NCBI RefSeq assembly: GCF_052180275.1
Contig: NZ_CP197465.1
Coordinates: 4,526,001-4,590,000 of the forward strand
DNA length: 64,000 bases
Source: Kumtagia sp052180275
GTDB lineage: Bacteria; Pseudomonadota; Alphaproteobacteria; Rhizobiales; Rhizobiaceae
Direction of reading: 5' to 3'
In this document: positions 7,835 through 15,923 of the stretch, one piece after another
Numbering within the stretch: position 1 is the first letter of the stretch
How the letters are laid out: each line of letters opens with the position of its first letter
Made by a program: the position numbers and the translations under genes
The notes under the pieces: model-generated
Database searches by the model: none
What the model saw: the letters and a program-made list of their open reading frames with translations, nothing else
Told to the model about the DNA's origin: nothing

Positions 7835-9247
7835 CTAATCATCCAACACCCAAGTGTCCTTCGTCCCCCCGCCCTGCGACGAGTTCACCACCAGCGACCC
7901 CTCCTTCAGCGCCACACGCGTCAGGCCGCCGGGCACGATCTGGACGCGGTCGGAGACCAGCACATAGGGGCGCAAATCGACATGGCGGGGTGCCAACCCC
8001 TTCTCGGTCAGGATCGGACAGGTCGACAGCGCCAGCGTCGGCTGGGCGATGTAGTTGGAGGGACGGGCCGCGAGCTTCTTGCCGAACTCCTCGCGCTCCT
8101 TCTTGGATGCCGTCGGGCCCACCAGCATGCCGTAGCCGCCGGAGCCGTGCACTTCCTTCACCACCAGCTCGGCCAGGTGCTCCTGAACGTATTTCAGGCT
8201 ATCCGGCTCGGAGCAGCGCCAGGTCGGTATGTTGCCGAGGATGGCCTTGCGGCCGGTGTAGAACTCGACGATGTCCGGCATGTAGGAATAGATCGCCTTG
8301 TCGTCGGCGATGCCGGTGCCCGGCGCGTTGGCGATGGTGATGTTGCCGGCGCGGTAGACGTCCATGATGCCGGGCACGCCCAGCGTCGACTCCGGATTGA
8401 ACGTCAGTGGGTCGAGGAAGGCGTCGTCGACGCGGCGGTAGAGCACGTCGATCTGCTTGAAACCCTCGGTGGTGCGCATCGCGACATGGCCGTCTATCAC
8501 CCGCAGATCCTGGCCCTCGACCAGTTCGACGCCCATCTGGTCGGCCAGGAAGGCGTGCTCGAAGTAAGCCGAATTGTAGAGGCCCGGCGTCAACACCGCG
8601 ATGGTGGGCGTGCCCTTCACGCCATCCGGGCGGACGGCCGCCAGCGACTGGCGCAGCAGTTTCGGATAATCCTCGACGGGCCGAACCTTGACGCGCTGGA
8701 ACAGCTCGGGAAAGAGCTGCATCATCGTCTCGCGGTTCTCCAGCATGTAGGAGACGCCGGACGGCGTACGGGCATTATCCTCCAGAACGAAAAACTCGTC
8801 CTCGCCGGTGCGCACGATGTCGACGCCGATGATGTGCGTATAGACGCCGCCGGGCGGGCGCACGCCGATCATCTCAGGCAGGAACGCCTCGTTGTTGGCG
8901 ATGAGTTCCTTCGGGATGCGGCCGGCCCGCAGAATCTCCTGGCGATGATAGATATCATCGAGAAAAGCGTTGAGCGCCTGTACCCGCTGCTCGATGCCGT
9001 GGGTCAGCCGCCGCCATTCCTGGCCGGAAATGATGCGCGGCACGATGTCGAACGGAATGAGGCGCTCGGCGGATTCCGCCTCGCCATAGACGGCGAAGGT
9101 GATGCCAGTCTTGCGGAAGACGCGCTCGGCATCGCGCATCTTTTCCGTCAGCCGGACGGTGTCCTGTTCCTTTAGCCAGCTGTCATAGCCGAAATACGGT
9201 CTGCGGATACCGGATTTTTCCGGCGACATCTCATCGAACGCAACCAA
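7835..9247 (-). CDS. Circularly permuted ATP-grasp protein, Anbu cluster
   Basis: A 470-residue COG2308 protein (circularly permuted ATP-grasp type 2). Landmarks are IPFDIVPRIISGQEWRRL at residues about 65-82, the DDIYHRQEIL segment, FFVLEDNARTPSGVSYMLENR (a conserved E-D-N-x-R-T-P-S-G-V motif) and KEVHGSGGYGMLVGP near residue 378, with the Lys and the glycine loop of the nucleotide site. The family is expected to activate a carboxylate with ATP and join it to an amine, but the substrates are unknown. It is the first gene of the Anbu operon (minus strand). Downstream it is interrupted by the inserted four-helix-bundle gene before alpha-E. The ATG at 9247 gives the family N-terminus MVAFDEM. 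Confidence 0.88.
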   Translation of the reverse strand: MVAFDEMSPEKSGIRRPYFGYDSWLKEQDTVRLTEKMRDAERVFRKTGITFAVYGEAESAERLIPFDIVPRIISGQEWRRLTHGIEQRVQALNAFLDDIYHRQEILRAGRIPKELIANNEAFLPEMIGVRPPGGVYTHIIGVDIVRTGEDEFFVLEDNARTPSGVSYMLENRETMMQLFPELFQRVKVRPVEDYPKLLRQSLAAVRPDGVKGTPTIAVLTPGLYNSAYFEHAFLADQMGVELVEGQDLRVIDGHVAMRTTEGFKQIDVLYRRVDDAFLDPLTFNPESTLGVPGIMDVYRAGNITIANAPGTGIADDKAIYSYMPDIVEFYTGRKAILGNIPTWRCSEPDSLKYVQEHLAELVVKEVHGSGGYGMLVGPTASKKEREEFGKKLAARPSNYIAQPTLALSTCPILTEKGLAPRHVDLRPYVLVSDRVQIVPGGLTRVALKEGSLVVNSSQGGGTKDTWVLDD

Positions 9248-9515
9248 GCGCGCACTCCCCTATGCCTGCATTTCAAATGCGTTGTTCCAGAAAAGCAAGT
9301 ACAATCGGATGGTTGCGCGGCCAGAACAGACAAATGACGAATTTTGCCCAAGATACAGGCAGGCTGCGCAGCGCCTTTGCGGAAGGGTTGGGCAAACCCC
9401 GGCGGAAAAAGCGCCGAACAAGGAGGCCGCACGAAACCGGCGAGTCCGAATCCGCGTACCATACGAGGACGACGGTCGTGCTTCGACCGACCGCCCAGCG
9501 GAGAGGACAACCGCC

Positions 9516-9932
9516 ATGCGCCGCATGCTTCTAGCCCTCCTGCTCCTGCCGCTGCTTGCGACCAACGCTTTTGCCGGCGACGCGGAGGTCAAGGCGGCGC
9601 AAGCAACCATCGACGCGCAGTTGCAGGCCTTCAAACGTGGCGACAACGCCGCCGCATATGACTACGCGGCGCCAGGCATCAAGACCATCTTCCCGACGCT
9701 GGAGGCTTTCATGGGCATGGTGACCGGCGCCTACCAGCCGGTCTACAAGCCGCAAAGCTATGCGTTCGGCAAATCCGAGGAGATGGGGGCCGCCTCTATC
9801 ATCCAGCAGGTCATCATCGTCGGGCCGGACGGCAAGGACTATGAGGCGGTCTATACGCTGGAACGGCAGCCCGACGGCACCTACAAGATCACCGGCGTCA
9901 GCTTGAAAGCGGCTAACACGCTGAGTACCTGA
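9516..9932 (+). CDS. DUF4864 domain-containing exported protein
   Basis: A 138-residue protein starting at the ATG at 9516 with GAGAGGA upstream. Residues 1-20 (MRRMLLALLLLPLLATNAFA) are a clear Sec signal peptide with an AFA cleavage site, so the protein is periplasmic. The mature part, starting AQATIDAQLQAFKRGDNAAAYDYA, is an SnoaL/NTF2-like alpha-beta fold of the DUF4864 family. The IFPTLEAFMGMV segment and the GADGKxYEAVYTLERQPDGTYKI-like strand pair match the family. No catalytic residues can be assigned. It is divergent from the ATP-grasp gene across about 270 bases and converges on the DUF2177 gene, with 15 bases between them. The function is unknown. Confidence 0.78.
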   Translation: MRRMLLALLLLPLLATNAFAGDAEVKAAQATIDAQLQAFKRGDNAAAYDYAAPGIKTIFPTLEAFMGMVTGAYQPVYKPQSYAFGKSEEMGAASIIQQVIIVGPDGKDYEAVYTLERQPDGTYKITGVSLKAANTLST

Positions 9933-9947
9933 TGAAGGGTCTTGAAG

Positions 9948-10355
9948 TCAGGACATGCGCGCGAACGTCGACAGCAAGGTCACCGTCAGGCCGGCGGAGA
10001 TTGCGCTGGCCACCGTTCCCCAGCCTGTGTCAACCACCGCCAGAAGCGGATCGAAGCCCCTGATCACTGCAAGGCAGGTCGCGTTGTAGGTAAGATAGCA
10101 GAAGAAGCCGAACAGCCCGCCGTTGAACGCCGCGATGCGCCAGTCCCAAATGGCGAGGCCGGTCGTCACGGCAAAATACACGAGACCGACGACATACAGC
10201 AGATAGAAGAGCGCGGCGATCAGCCAGCGTGGCTGGTCGAGCATCAGGCCGCCCATGCGTTCCGCATAGAAGCCGCGCGCGAGAGCGCCCAGCCAGAGCG
10301 CGTCGAGGGCCAGGAAGATGACCAGGGTTATGCTGTAGGCGGCTGCGTATTTCAT
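9948..10355 (-). CDS. DUF2177 family membrane protein
   Basis: A 135-residue integral membrane protein with four predicted helices: YSITLVIFLALDALWLG, LIAALFYLLYVVGLVYFAV, GGLFGFFCYLTYNATCLAVI and VASAISAGLTVTLLSTFA. The opening helix with LDALWLG and the later YNATCLA are hallmark DUF2177 features. Its role is unknown. The ATG at 10355 gives the family N-terminus MKYAAAY; an ATG six codons earlier is less likely. It is the last member of the minus-strand run from coaD to tgt and lies about 75 bases after tgt. Confidence 0.8.
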   Translation of the reverse strand: MKYAAAYSITLVIFLALDALWLGALARGFYAERMGGLMLDQPRWLIAALFYLLYVVGLVYFAVTTGLAIWDWRIAAFNGGLFGFFCYLTYNATCLAVIRGFDPLLAVVDTGWGTVASAISAGLTVTLLSTFARMS

Positions 10356-10430
10356 CCCGACCCCGCATCTCAAGCCCCGTCGCCCGCGCGGCCGAGCCGC
10401 GAAACGGACTTCATAGCTTGGGATACGCGA

Positions 10431-11561
10431 TCAAAGGGGCGGAAGATCACCTCGCGCCCATTGTTCCGAGATCAGCGCGGAGCGTTCAGCGAACGCGCCG
10501 GCCTCGATGGCGTCGCGGATCTGCCCCATCAGGCTCTGGTAATAGGCCAGATTGTTCCAGGTGAGCAGCATCGCTCCCAGCGCCTCCTGCGAGCGAACGA
10601 GATGGTGCAGGTAGGCGCGGGAATAGTCGCGCGCCGCCGGACAGTCGCTCTCATCGTCGAGTGGGCGGTGGTCGTCGGCATGCCGGGCGTTGCGGAGATT
10701 GACCTTGCCGCGCCTTGTATAGGCGAGGCCATGGCGGCCGGCGCGGGTCGGCATGACGCAGTCGAACATGTCGATGCCGCGCGCCACCGATTTCAAGATG
10801 TCGTCGGGCGTGCCGACGCCCATCAGGTAGCGCGGCTTCTCCGCCGGCAGCCCGGGGCACGTCACCTCCAGCATGTCGAGCATCACCGCCTGCGGCTCGC
10901 CGACCGCCAGCCCGCCGACGGCATATCCCTTAAGCTCCATCGCCTTCAGCGCCTGCGCCGAACGGACGCGCAGATGCGCCTTGTCGCCGCCTTGCACGAT
11001 GCCGAACATCGCCTTGCCCGACTGGTCGCCGAAGGCCGCCTTGCAGCGCTCCGCCCAGCGCAGCGAAAGCTCCATGGCGCGCTCGATCTCCTGATCCTTC
11101 GCCGGCAGGGCGACGCATTCGTCGAGCTGCATCTGGATGTCGGAATCGAGCAGCCCTTGGATCTCGATCGAGCGTTCCGGCGACATCTCGTATGCCGCGC
11201 CGTCGATATGGGAACGGAAGGTGACGCCGATTTCGTTGAGCTTGCGCAGCTTCGCCAGCGACATGACCTGGAACCCGCCGGAATCGGTCAGGATCGGATG
11301 CGGCCAGCGGGCGAATTCGTGCAGGCCGCCGAGCCGCGCGACACGCTCCGCGCCGGGCCTGAGCATCAGATGATAGGTATTGCCCAGAATGATGTCGGAG
11401 CCCAGCGCCCGGACCTGATCCAGATACATGGCCTTGACCGTGCCCGCGGTGCCGACCGGCATGAAAGCCGGCGTGCGGATTTTTCCGCGCGGCATCGACA
11501 CTTCGCCGCGCCGGGCGTTTCCGTCCGTCGCCAGCACTTTGAAGCCGAATTGTTCAGCCAT
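10431..11561 (-). CDS. tgt: tRNA-guanine (queuine) transglycosylase
   Basis: A 376-residue cytosolic enzyme that swaps guanine-34 for preQ1 in tRNAs with GUN anticodons, the committed tRNA step of queuosine synthesis. The nucleophile and general-base aspartates are visible in ILTDSGGFQVMSL and in FDCVMPTRAGRHG. The zinc site cysteines lie in the C-terminal part (CPAARDYSRAYLHHLV region). The N-terminus MAEQFGFKVLATDGNARRG is typical. Two ATGs are adjacent (11564 and 11561), with AAGGA a few bases upstream. The start overlaps the end of the preceding small frame, suggesting translational coupling, and queA is one gene further upstream. Confidence 0.95.
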   Translation of the reverse strand: MAEQFGFKVLATDGNARRGEVSMPRGKIRTPAFMPVGTAGTVKAMYLDQVRALGSDIILGNTYHLMLRPGAERVARLGGLHEFARWPHPILTDSGGFQVMSLAKLRKLNEIGVTFRSHIDGAAYEMSPERSIEIQGLLDSDIQMQLDECVALPAKDQEIERAMELSLRWAERCKAAFGDQSGKAMFGIVQGGDKAHLRVRSAQALKAMELKGYAVGGLAVGEPQAVMLDMLEVTCPGLPAEKPRYLMGVGTPDDILKSVARGIDMFDCVMPTRAGRHGLAYTRRGKVNLRNARHADDHRPLDDESDCPAARDYSRAYLHHLVRSQEALGAMLLTWNNLAYYQSLMGQIRDAIEAGAFAERSALISEQWARGDLPPL

Positions 11562-11812
11562 CATATTCCTTGTCGTGGATGGGAGCGCCAGGCGCCTGCC
11601 GGTCGAGCGAAGCGCGGTAGCGGATGCAGCCGCGCATGAATTTCGGCCAGGGTGGCACCGCAATGGACGGTTTTGTCCGTTCCGGCAAGAGCTCCCACAT
11701 ATCGGGATGGGGCCAGCACGGTCGCGTCGCGGTGGGTCCGGATGGCGTTGCGCAGCTTGCGGATCTCTGCTGCGAGCGTCGCGCGGTCCATCGCCTCCAG
11801 ATCTTCATCCAT
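11554..11812 (-). pseudogene. Small conserved gene between queA and tgt, probably frameshifted
   Basis: Two overlapping minus-strand frames each look like half of one protein. The frame starting at ATG 11812 gives MDEDLEAMDRATLAAEIRKL and then RNAIRTHRDAT before losing protein character. The +1-related frame that ends at 11554 takes over with CWPHPDMWELLPERTKPSI and then VPPWPKFMRGCIRYRASLD. The switch falls near 11722-11727. From memory, rhizobial homologues at this site are one roughly 90-residue protein with HRD followed by a CWHHP and LWxLLPE pattern. A deletion of about a dozen bases less one would explain the break. Sequencing error is also possible. Its end overlaps the tgt start. The function is unknown. 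Confidence 0.5.
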
Positions 11813-11814
11813 CG

Positions 11815-12891
11815 CTACGCCTCCTTGCGAAACAGCAGCGCCGCATCGCCATAGGAGTAGAAACGATAGCCGTTTTCGATCGCATGCGCATAGGCGGCGC
11901 GCATGGTTTCGAGACCGGAGAAGGCGGAGACCAGCATGAACAATGTCGAGCGCGGCAGGTGGAAGTTGGTCATCAGCAGGTCGACCGCCCGGAACCGGTA
12001 GCCCGGCGTGATGAAGATCGACGTCGCGCCGGACCAGGCGCTCACCGTGCCGGCCTCGTCGGTGGCGCTTTCGAGAAGGCGCAGAGACGTCGTCCCGACC
12101 GCCACGACCCGCCCTCCCCGCGCATGGACGGCATTCAGCGCCGCCGCGGTTTCTGCCGAAACCGTCCCGGTCTCGGCGTGCATCTTGTGATCGGCGGTGT
12201 CGTCGGCCTTGACCGGCAAAAACGTCCCGGCCCCGACATGCAGCGTCACGAAATGCCGCTCGATGCCAGCGCCATCGAGAGCAGCGAAAAGCTCCGGCGT
12301 GAAATGCAGGCCAGCGGTCGGGGCCGCGACCGCGCCCTCTTCACGCGCATAGACCGTCTGGTAGTCAGTCAGGTCGCGTGCATCGTCGTCGCGCTTGGAA
12401 GCTATGTAGGGCGGCAGCGGGATGTGGCCGACCGCGTGCAGCGCCTCGTCGAGAAAGGCGCCGGAGATGTCAAAGGCAAGCAGCGCCTCTCCGGCCTCGC
12501 GCTTCTCCATCACCGTGGCGTCGAGCGCGCCGAGGAAGCAGGCGTTGCCGTCATGGCCAAAACTGATGCGGTCGCCTTCCGCCACGCGCTTGCCCGGTCG
12601 CAAGAAGGCCAGCCACCGGTCCGGCGCGATGCGCATATGCAAGGTGGCATCCACATGCGCGCTCGCTTCGCCGCGCCGGCGGATGCCACGCAACTGCGCC
12701 GGGATGACTTTGGTGTCGTTGAAGACCAGCGCGTCGCCCGGCCGCAGCAGCCCGGGCAGGTCGCGCACGGTCCTGTCGGCCAGCGCGCCATCCGGCCGCA
12801 CCACCAGCAATCGCGAGGAATCGCGCGGCTCGGCGGGGCGCAGCGCGATCCGCTCTTCGGGCAGGTCGAAATCGAAGAGGTCGACTTTCAT
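11815..12891 (-). CDS. queA: S-adenosylmethionine:tRNA ribosyltransferase-isomerase
   Basis: A 358-residue enzyme that transfers and isomerises the ribosyl part of SAM onto preQ1-34 of tRNA to make epoxyqueuosine. The family opening MKVDLFDFDLPEERIALRPAEPRDSSRL begins at the ATG at 12891; a further ATG five codons upstream is unlikely. Later landmarks are GDALVFNDTKVIPAQL, APTAGLHFTPEL and FLPVKADD, and VGTTSLRLLES then TNFHLPRSTLFMLVSAFSG near the end. The length is normal. The start overlaps the stop of the upstream gene in an ATGA tetranucleotide, so it is translationally coupled, and it is followed within two bases by the small frameshifted gene and then tgt. Confidence 0.95.
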   Translation of the reverse strand: MKVDLFDFDLPEERIALRPAEPRDSSRLLVVRPDGALADRTVRDLPGLLRPGDALVFNDTKVIPAQLRGIRRRGEASAHVDATLHMRIAPDRWLAFLRPGKRVAEGDRISFGHDGNACFLGALDATVMEKREAGEALLAFDISGAFLDEALHAVGHIPLPPYIASKRDDDARDLTDYQTVYAREEGAVAAPTAGLHFTPELFAALDGAGIERHFVTLHVGAGTFLPVKADDTADHKMHAETGTVSAETAAALNAVHARGGRVVAVGTTSLRLLESATDEAGTVSAWSGATSIFITPGYRFRAVDLLMTNFHLPRSTLFMLVSAFSGLETMRAAYAHAIENGYRFYSYGDAALLFRKEA

Positions 12892-13286
12892 TGCGGCTCG
12901 GAACAATCGACGACGAAAGCGCCCTCGCCCTTCAGCGAAAAGACGCCGCCGGCGGCCGATGTGTCCCCCTCGCTCGCTTTGAAAACCCGCAGCCGGCTGA
13001 TGATTTCGTTGACGCCGTCGTCGGTGATGTCGAGCATAAGCTGGTGGTCGTCCTCAAAAGCCTGGCCGACCGCGATCGGTGTTCCCGGCCAGCTTTCCGG
13101 CGTCGACGACCAAACCTTTTCGCCGACGGTGACCACGACGCGCGAAATGCTCAGCACGTCGACATGGCCGACCAGCAGGTCGACACCGACACCCTTGCCG
13201 TTGCCGCAGGAAATCTCGCCGGTCGCCATCGCCGGAACGGCCGATGCCATCAGTCCAGCGAAAAGAGGGAGAAAACGCTTCATCAT
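12888..13286 (-). CDS. Hypothetical exported protein upstream of queA
   Basis: A 132-residue protein with a signal peptide (MMKRFLPLFAGLMASAVPAMA, AMA cleavage site), so probably periplasmic. The mature chain has one early Cys (EISCGNGKG) and one near the C-terminus (VVDCSEPQ) that could form a disulfide. The strands KVWSSTPESWPG and AFEDDHQLMLDITDDG suggest a small beta-sandwich. No known domain is recognised. Its stop overlaps the queA start by four bases (ATGA), and it lies about 35 bases after the YdcZ-type gene. It is therefore embedded in an operon of housekeeping enzymes without an obvious link to them. Confidence 0.75.
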   Translation of the reverse strand: MMKRFLPLFAGLMASAVPAMATGEISCGNGKGVGVDLLVGHVDVLSISRVVVTVGEKVWSSTPESWPGTPIAVGQAFEDDHQLMLDITDDGVNEIISRLRVFKASEGDTSAAGGVFSLKGEGAFVVDCSEPQ

Positions 13287-13322
13287 CGACCCCGCGCGGA
13301 CCCGCCCAAGTCTCAGCCGATC

Positions 13323-13772
13323 CTAGTACAACCGTACCAGCAGCGCACCGGTCAGCAAAAGCACGGCCCCGGCCACGCGCCCGAGCGAAATCTCGCGCAC
13401 CGCCATTCCGAGAAAGCCGATGCGGTCGAGCAGCATGCCGGCGAGCAACTGCCCGGCGACAAGGAATGCCATCAGCGCCGCGGCGCCGATGCGCGGGATA
13501 AGGATGGTCGAGAGGGTGACGTAGGACGCACCGAGAATGCCGCCGACCACGAACAGCCAGGGTGCCGGAGCCCGCCAGTCGAGCGAGATGTCGTTGTAGC
13601 GGGTGACGGCGACCGAAACGATGCCCAGCACAACTGCGCCGGACAGGAAGGAGAAGGCGGCGGCGGCCACGGGAAGGCCGAGGCCGCGCGCCAGTTGGGC
13701 GTTGATCGGCGCCTGGATGGCGATGAAAGCGCCCGACATTATGCCGAGCACCGACCAGACGAGCCCCATCAT
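13323..13772 (-). CDS. DMT-family transporter, YdcZ/DUF606 type
   Basis: A 149-residue inner-membrane protein with about five hydrophobic helices (VWSVLGIMSGAFIAIQAPIN, FSFLSGAVVLGIVSVAV, PWLFVVGGILGASYVTLS, ALMAFLVAGQLLAGMLLD, VAGAVLLLTGALLVRLY). It is half the size of standard EamA carriers and matches DUF606 (YdcZ), whose members work as small homo- or heterodimers. The substrate is unknown. The segment QAPINAQLARGLG after helix 1 and the LIPRIGAA stretch are typical. The gene lies 16 bases after the cytoplasmic cyclophilin gene. Confidence 0.82.
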   Translation of the reverse strand: MMGLVWSVLGIMSGAFIAIQAPINAQLARGLGLPVAAAAFSFLSGAVVLGIVSVAVTRYNDISLDWRAPAPWLFVVGGILGASYVTLSTILIPRIGAAALMAFLVAGQLLAGMLLDRIGFLGMAVREISLGRVAGAVLLLTGALLVRLY

Positions 13773-13788
13773 CGCCGTGGTTTCCGGC

Positions 13789-14304
13789 TCAGGCGGCCAC
13801 GTCGGCCGCGACCTTCATCGAGACGATCTTGTCGGGATCGACCACCGGCTCGCCGCGCTTGATCTTGTCGACATTCTCCATGCCTTCGATCACCTGGCCC
13901 CAGACCGTGTACTGGCGATTGAGGAAGCTCGCATCGCCGAAGCAGATGAAGAACTGCGAATTGGCGGAGTTCGGGTTCTGCGAGCGCGCCATCGAACAGG
14001 TGCCGCGGCCGTGATTGACGTTGGAGAATTCGGCCTTCAGGTCCGGCTTCTCAGAGCCACCCATGCCGGCGCGCGACGGGTTGAAGGAAGCGCCGCCCGA
14101 CTTGCCGAACTTCACGTCGCCGGTCTGGGCCATGAAGCCGTCGATGACGCGATGGAAAACCACGCCGTCATAGGCGCCCTCGCGCGCCAGTTCCTTGATG
14201 CGCGCGACATGGCCGGGCGCCAGATCCGGGAAAAGCTCGATGACGACCTTTCCCTTGGTGGTTTCGACGATGAGCGCCTGCTCGCGATCCTTGATCTCGG
14301 CCAT
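13789..14304 (-). CDS. ppiB: Peptidyl-prolyl cis-trans isomerase, cyclophilin, cytoplasmic
   Basis: A 171-residue single-domain cyclophilin without signal peptide. The active-site stretch FHRVIDGFMAQTGD contains the catalytic Arg, Phe and Gln positions. MARSQNPNSANSQFFICFGD and WGQVIEGMENVDKI follow, as in bacterial PpiB. The ATG at 14304 gives MAEIKDREQALIVETTKG. A second cyclophilin gene with a signal peptide lies immediately upstream, so the pair probably serves cytoplasm and periplasm separately. Confidence 0.92.
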   Translation of the reverse strand: MAEIKDREQALIVETTKGKVVIELFPDLAPGHVARIKELAREGAYDGVVFHRVIDGFMAQTGDVKFGKSGGASFNPSRAGMGGSEKPDLKAEFSNVNHGRGTCSMARSQNPNSANSQFFICFGDASFLNRQYTVWGQVIEGMENVDKIKRGEPVVDPDKIVSMKVAADVAA

Positions 14305-14362
14305 ATCTTTTTCCCTGGATTGATGCTGCCCCGGCTTCACCCGCGCGGGCATGGTTCGGACA

Positions 14363-14956
14363 TTACTTGTCCGAGGCGATGCGGACTTTCAGCATGCGGT
14401 CGGGTTCGCTGACAACCCCGTTCTGGTCGGCATCGCCCTTTTTTATCTTGTCGACCAGGTCCATGCCGCTCTCGACCTCGCCGACCACCGTGTACTGGCC
14501 GTTCAGGCCGGGATTGGGCGCCAGCATGATGAAGAACTGCGAATTGGCGGAATCGGGATCCTGTGCCCGCGCCATGCCGACGACGCCGCGTACATAGGGC
14601 TCGGCGGAAAACTCGGCCGGCAGGTCCGGCTTGTCGGAGCCGCCGGTGCCGGCGCGCCCCGCATTGTAGCCATCGGCCATGTCGCCGAACTCAACGTCGC
14701 CGGTCTGCGCCATGAAACCGTCGATGACGCGGTGGAAGGCGACATTGTCATAGGCGCCTTCGCGCACCAGCGCCTTGATCTGCTTGACATGCTTCGGCGC
14801 CAGATCGGGGCGCAGCGCAATGGTGACGTCGCCGTCCTTCAGCGTGATGATCATGGTGTTTTCCGGGTCGGCGGCCTGCGCCGGCGCGAGGAAAACCAGC
14901 GAGCCGATGACGGCCAGCGAGGCGGCGAACTGCCGCCGGGACACTTTGAACTGCAT
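14363..14956 (-). CDS. ppiA: Peptidyl-prolyl cis-trans isomerase, cyclophilin, periplasmic
   Basis: A 197-residue cyclophilin with an N-terminal signal sequence (VSRRQFAASLAVIGSLVFLAPAQA), implying export. The RRQF sequence resembles a Tat motif but lacks the full consensus, so Sec or Tat cannot be decided. The isomerase core has FHRVIDGFMAQTGDVEFGDM, GMARAQDPDSANSQFFI and VVGEVESGMDLVDKIKKGD. It is likely to help fold periplasmic or outer-membrane proteins. The gene lies 26 bases after coaD and 58 bases ahead of the cytoplasmic paralogue, which it resembles strongly, suggesting a tandem duplication. Confidence 0.92.
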   Translation of the reverse strand: MQFKVSRRQFAASLAVIGSLVFLAPAQAADPENTMIITLKDGDVTIALRPDLAPKHVKQIKALVREGAYDNVAFHRVIDGFMAQTGDVEFGDMADGYNAGRAGTGGSDKPDLPAEFSAEPYVRGVVGMARAQDPDSANSQFFIMLAPNPGLNGQYTVVGEVESGMDLVDKIKKGDADQNGVVSEPDRMLKVRIASDK

Positions 14957-14982
14957 GGAAGGAACTCTCCCGATTCCTGGGG

Positions 14983-15483
14983 TTACGTCGCGAATTTCTG
15001 GTTCAGCGCGCCGGCTACGACGGCCGGGACAAAAGGACGGATGTCGCCGCCCATCGACGCGATCTGCCGCACCAATGTGGCGGTAATGGTGCGCACGGAG
15101 GGGCTGGCCGGCAGGAAGACAGTCTGCAGGTCGGGCGCCATGGTCTCGTTCATGCCGGCCATCTGCATCTCATAGTCGAGATCGGTGCCGTCGCGCAGGC
15201 CGCGGATCATGATCGAGGCGCCTATCTTTCGCGCCGCGTCGATGACCAGGCCGTCGAAGGAAACGACTTTTATACGCCCGGCATTCCTGCCCAGTTCCGC
15301 CTTGGCAGCCGCCTCGATCAATTCGACACGTTCTTCGAAGGTAAACAGCGGCTTCTTACCGGGATGAATGCCGATCGCCGCATGGATCACGTCGGCGACC
15401 GCCAGCGACGCCTTGAGCACGTCGAGATGGCCGTTGGTCAGCGGGTCGAAAGAGCCGGCATAGATGGCGATGCGTTCCGTCAT
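14983..15483 (-). CDS. coaD: Phosphopantetheine adenylyltransferase
   Basis: A 166-residue nucleotidyltransferase that makes dephospho-CoA from 4'-phosphopantetheine and ATP, the penultimate step of CoA synthesis. The signature AIYAGSFDPLTNGHLDVLK holds the T-x-G-H type ATP-binding motif. DARKIGASIMIRGLRDGTDL and DYEMQMAGMN are the pantetheine-site segments, and PSVRTITATLVRQIASMGG completes the family. The ATG at 15483 is right; the frame is open further upstream but loses similarity. It appears to be the first gene of the minus-strand run that leads to tgt. Confidence 0.95.
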   Translation of the reverse strand: MTERIAIYAGSFDPLTNGHLDVLKASLAVADVIHAAIGIHPGKKPLFTFEERVELIEAAAKAELGRNAGRIKVVSFDGLVIDAARKIGASIMIRGLRDGTDLDYEMQMAGMNETMAPDLQTVFLPASPSVRTITATLVRQIASMGGDIRPFVPAVVAGALNQKFAT

Positions 15484-15748
15484 GGCCGGTGCTTCTAGCG
15501 GGCCGTTTGCGCAAAGGCAATTCGGCCAGGACGAGATCTGCCAGGCGAGGCCGTTCGAATTCGAAACCGGAAGGCGGAGAAGAAAGAGCCGGCAGCGACA
15601 CGGCAATAAACTGTTCACCAACCTGAAGCCGAAGCTTGGGTCGCCGGGGCAATGTTCACGAAAGCTTCATCAGCGCCCGGCGAAGTCGATACCCATATAG
15701 GAAACCAAAGACCAAGAGCCGCGTTACCGCAGTCAGGAGAACGCCGTC

Positions 15749-15892
15749 ATGATGATCACAATGCTCGCCGCCGCAATGACCCTCGTTATGCTGATCGCCA
15801 CAGTCTTCGGACTTCACGACGAAGCCGAACGCATCAAGGTCGAGAGCAAGGCCAAGCAGAACCAGGGTTTTGGCGTACGGAACCTTCGCTGA
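15749..15892 (+). CDS. Small hypothetical membrane protein, 47 residues
   Basis: A 47-codon frame with AGGAGA at 15735-15740 eight bases ahead of ATG ATG. The N-terminal half (ITMLAAAMTLVMLIATVFG) is one membrane-spanning helix. The rest (LHDEAERIKVESKAKQNQG) is charged and probably cytoplasmic. It has no recognised relatives that can be named. It stands alone between coaD and the TPR-methyltransferase gene. Confidence 0.55.
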   Translation: MMITMLAAAMTLVMLIATVFGLHDEAERIKVESKAKQNQGFGVRNLR

Positions 15893-15923
15893 CTTCAGCC
15901 ACGTTGTTTGCGTCCGTGGTCTC

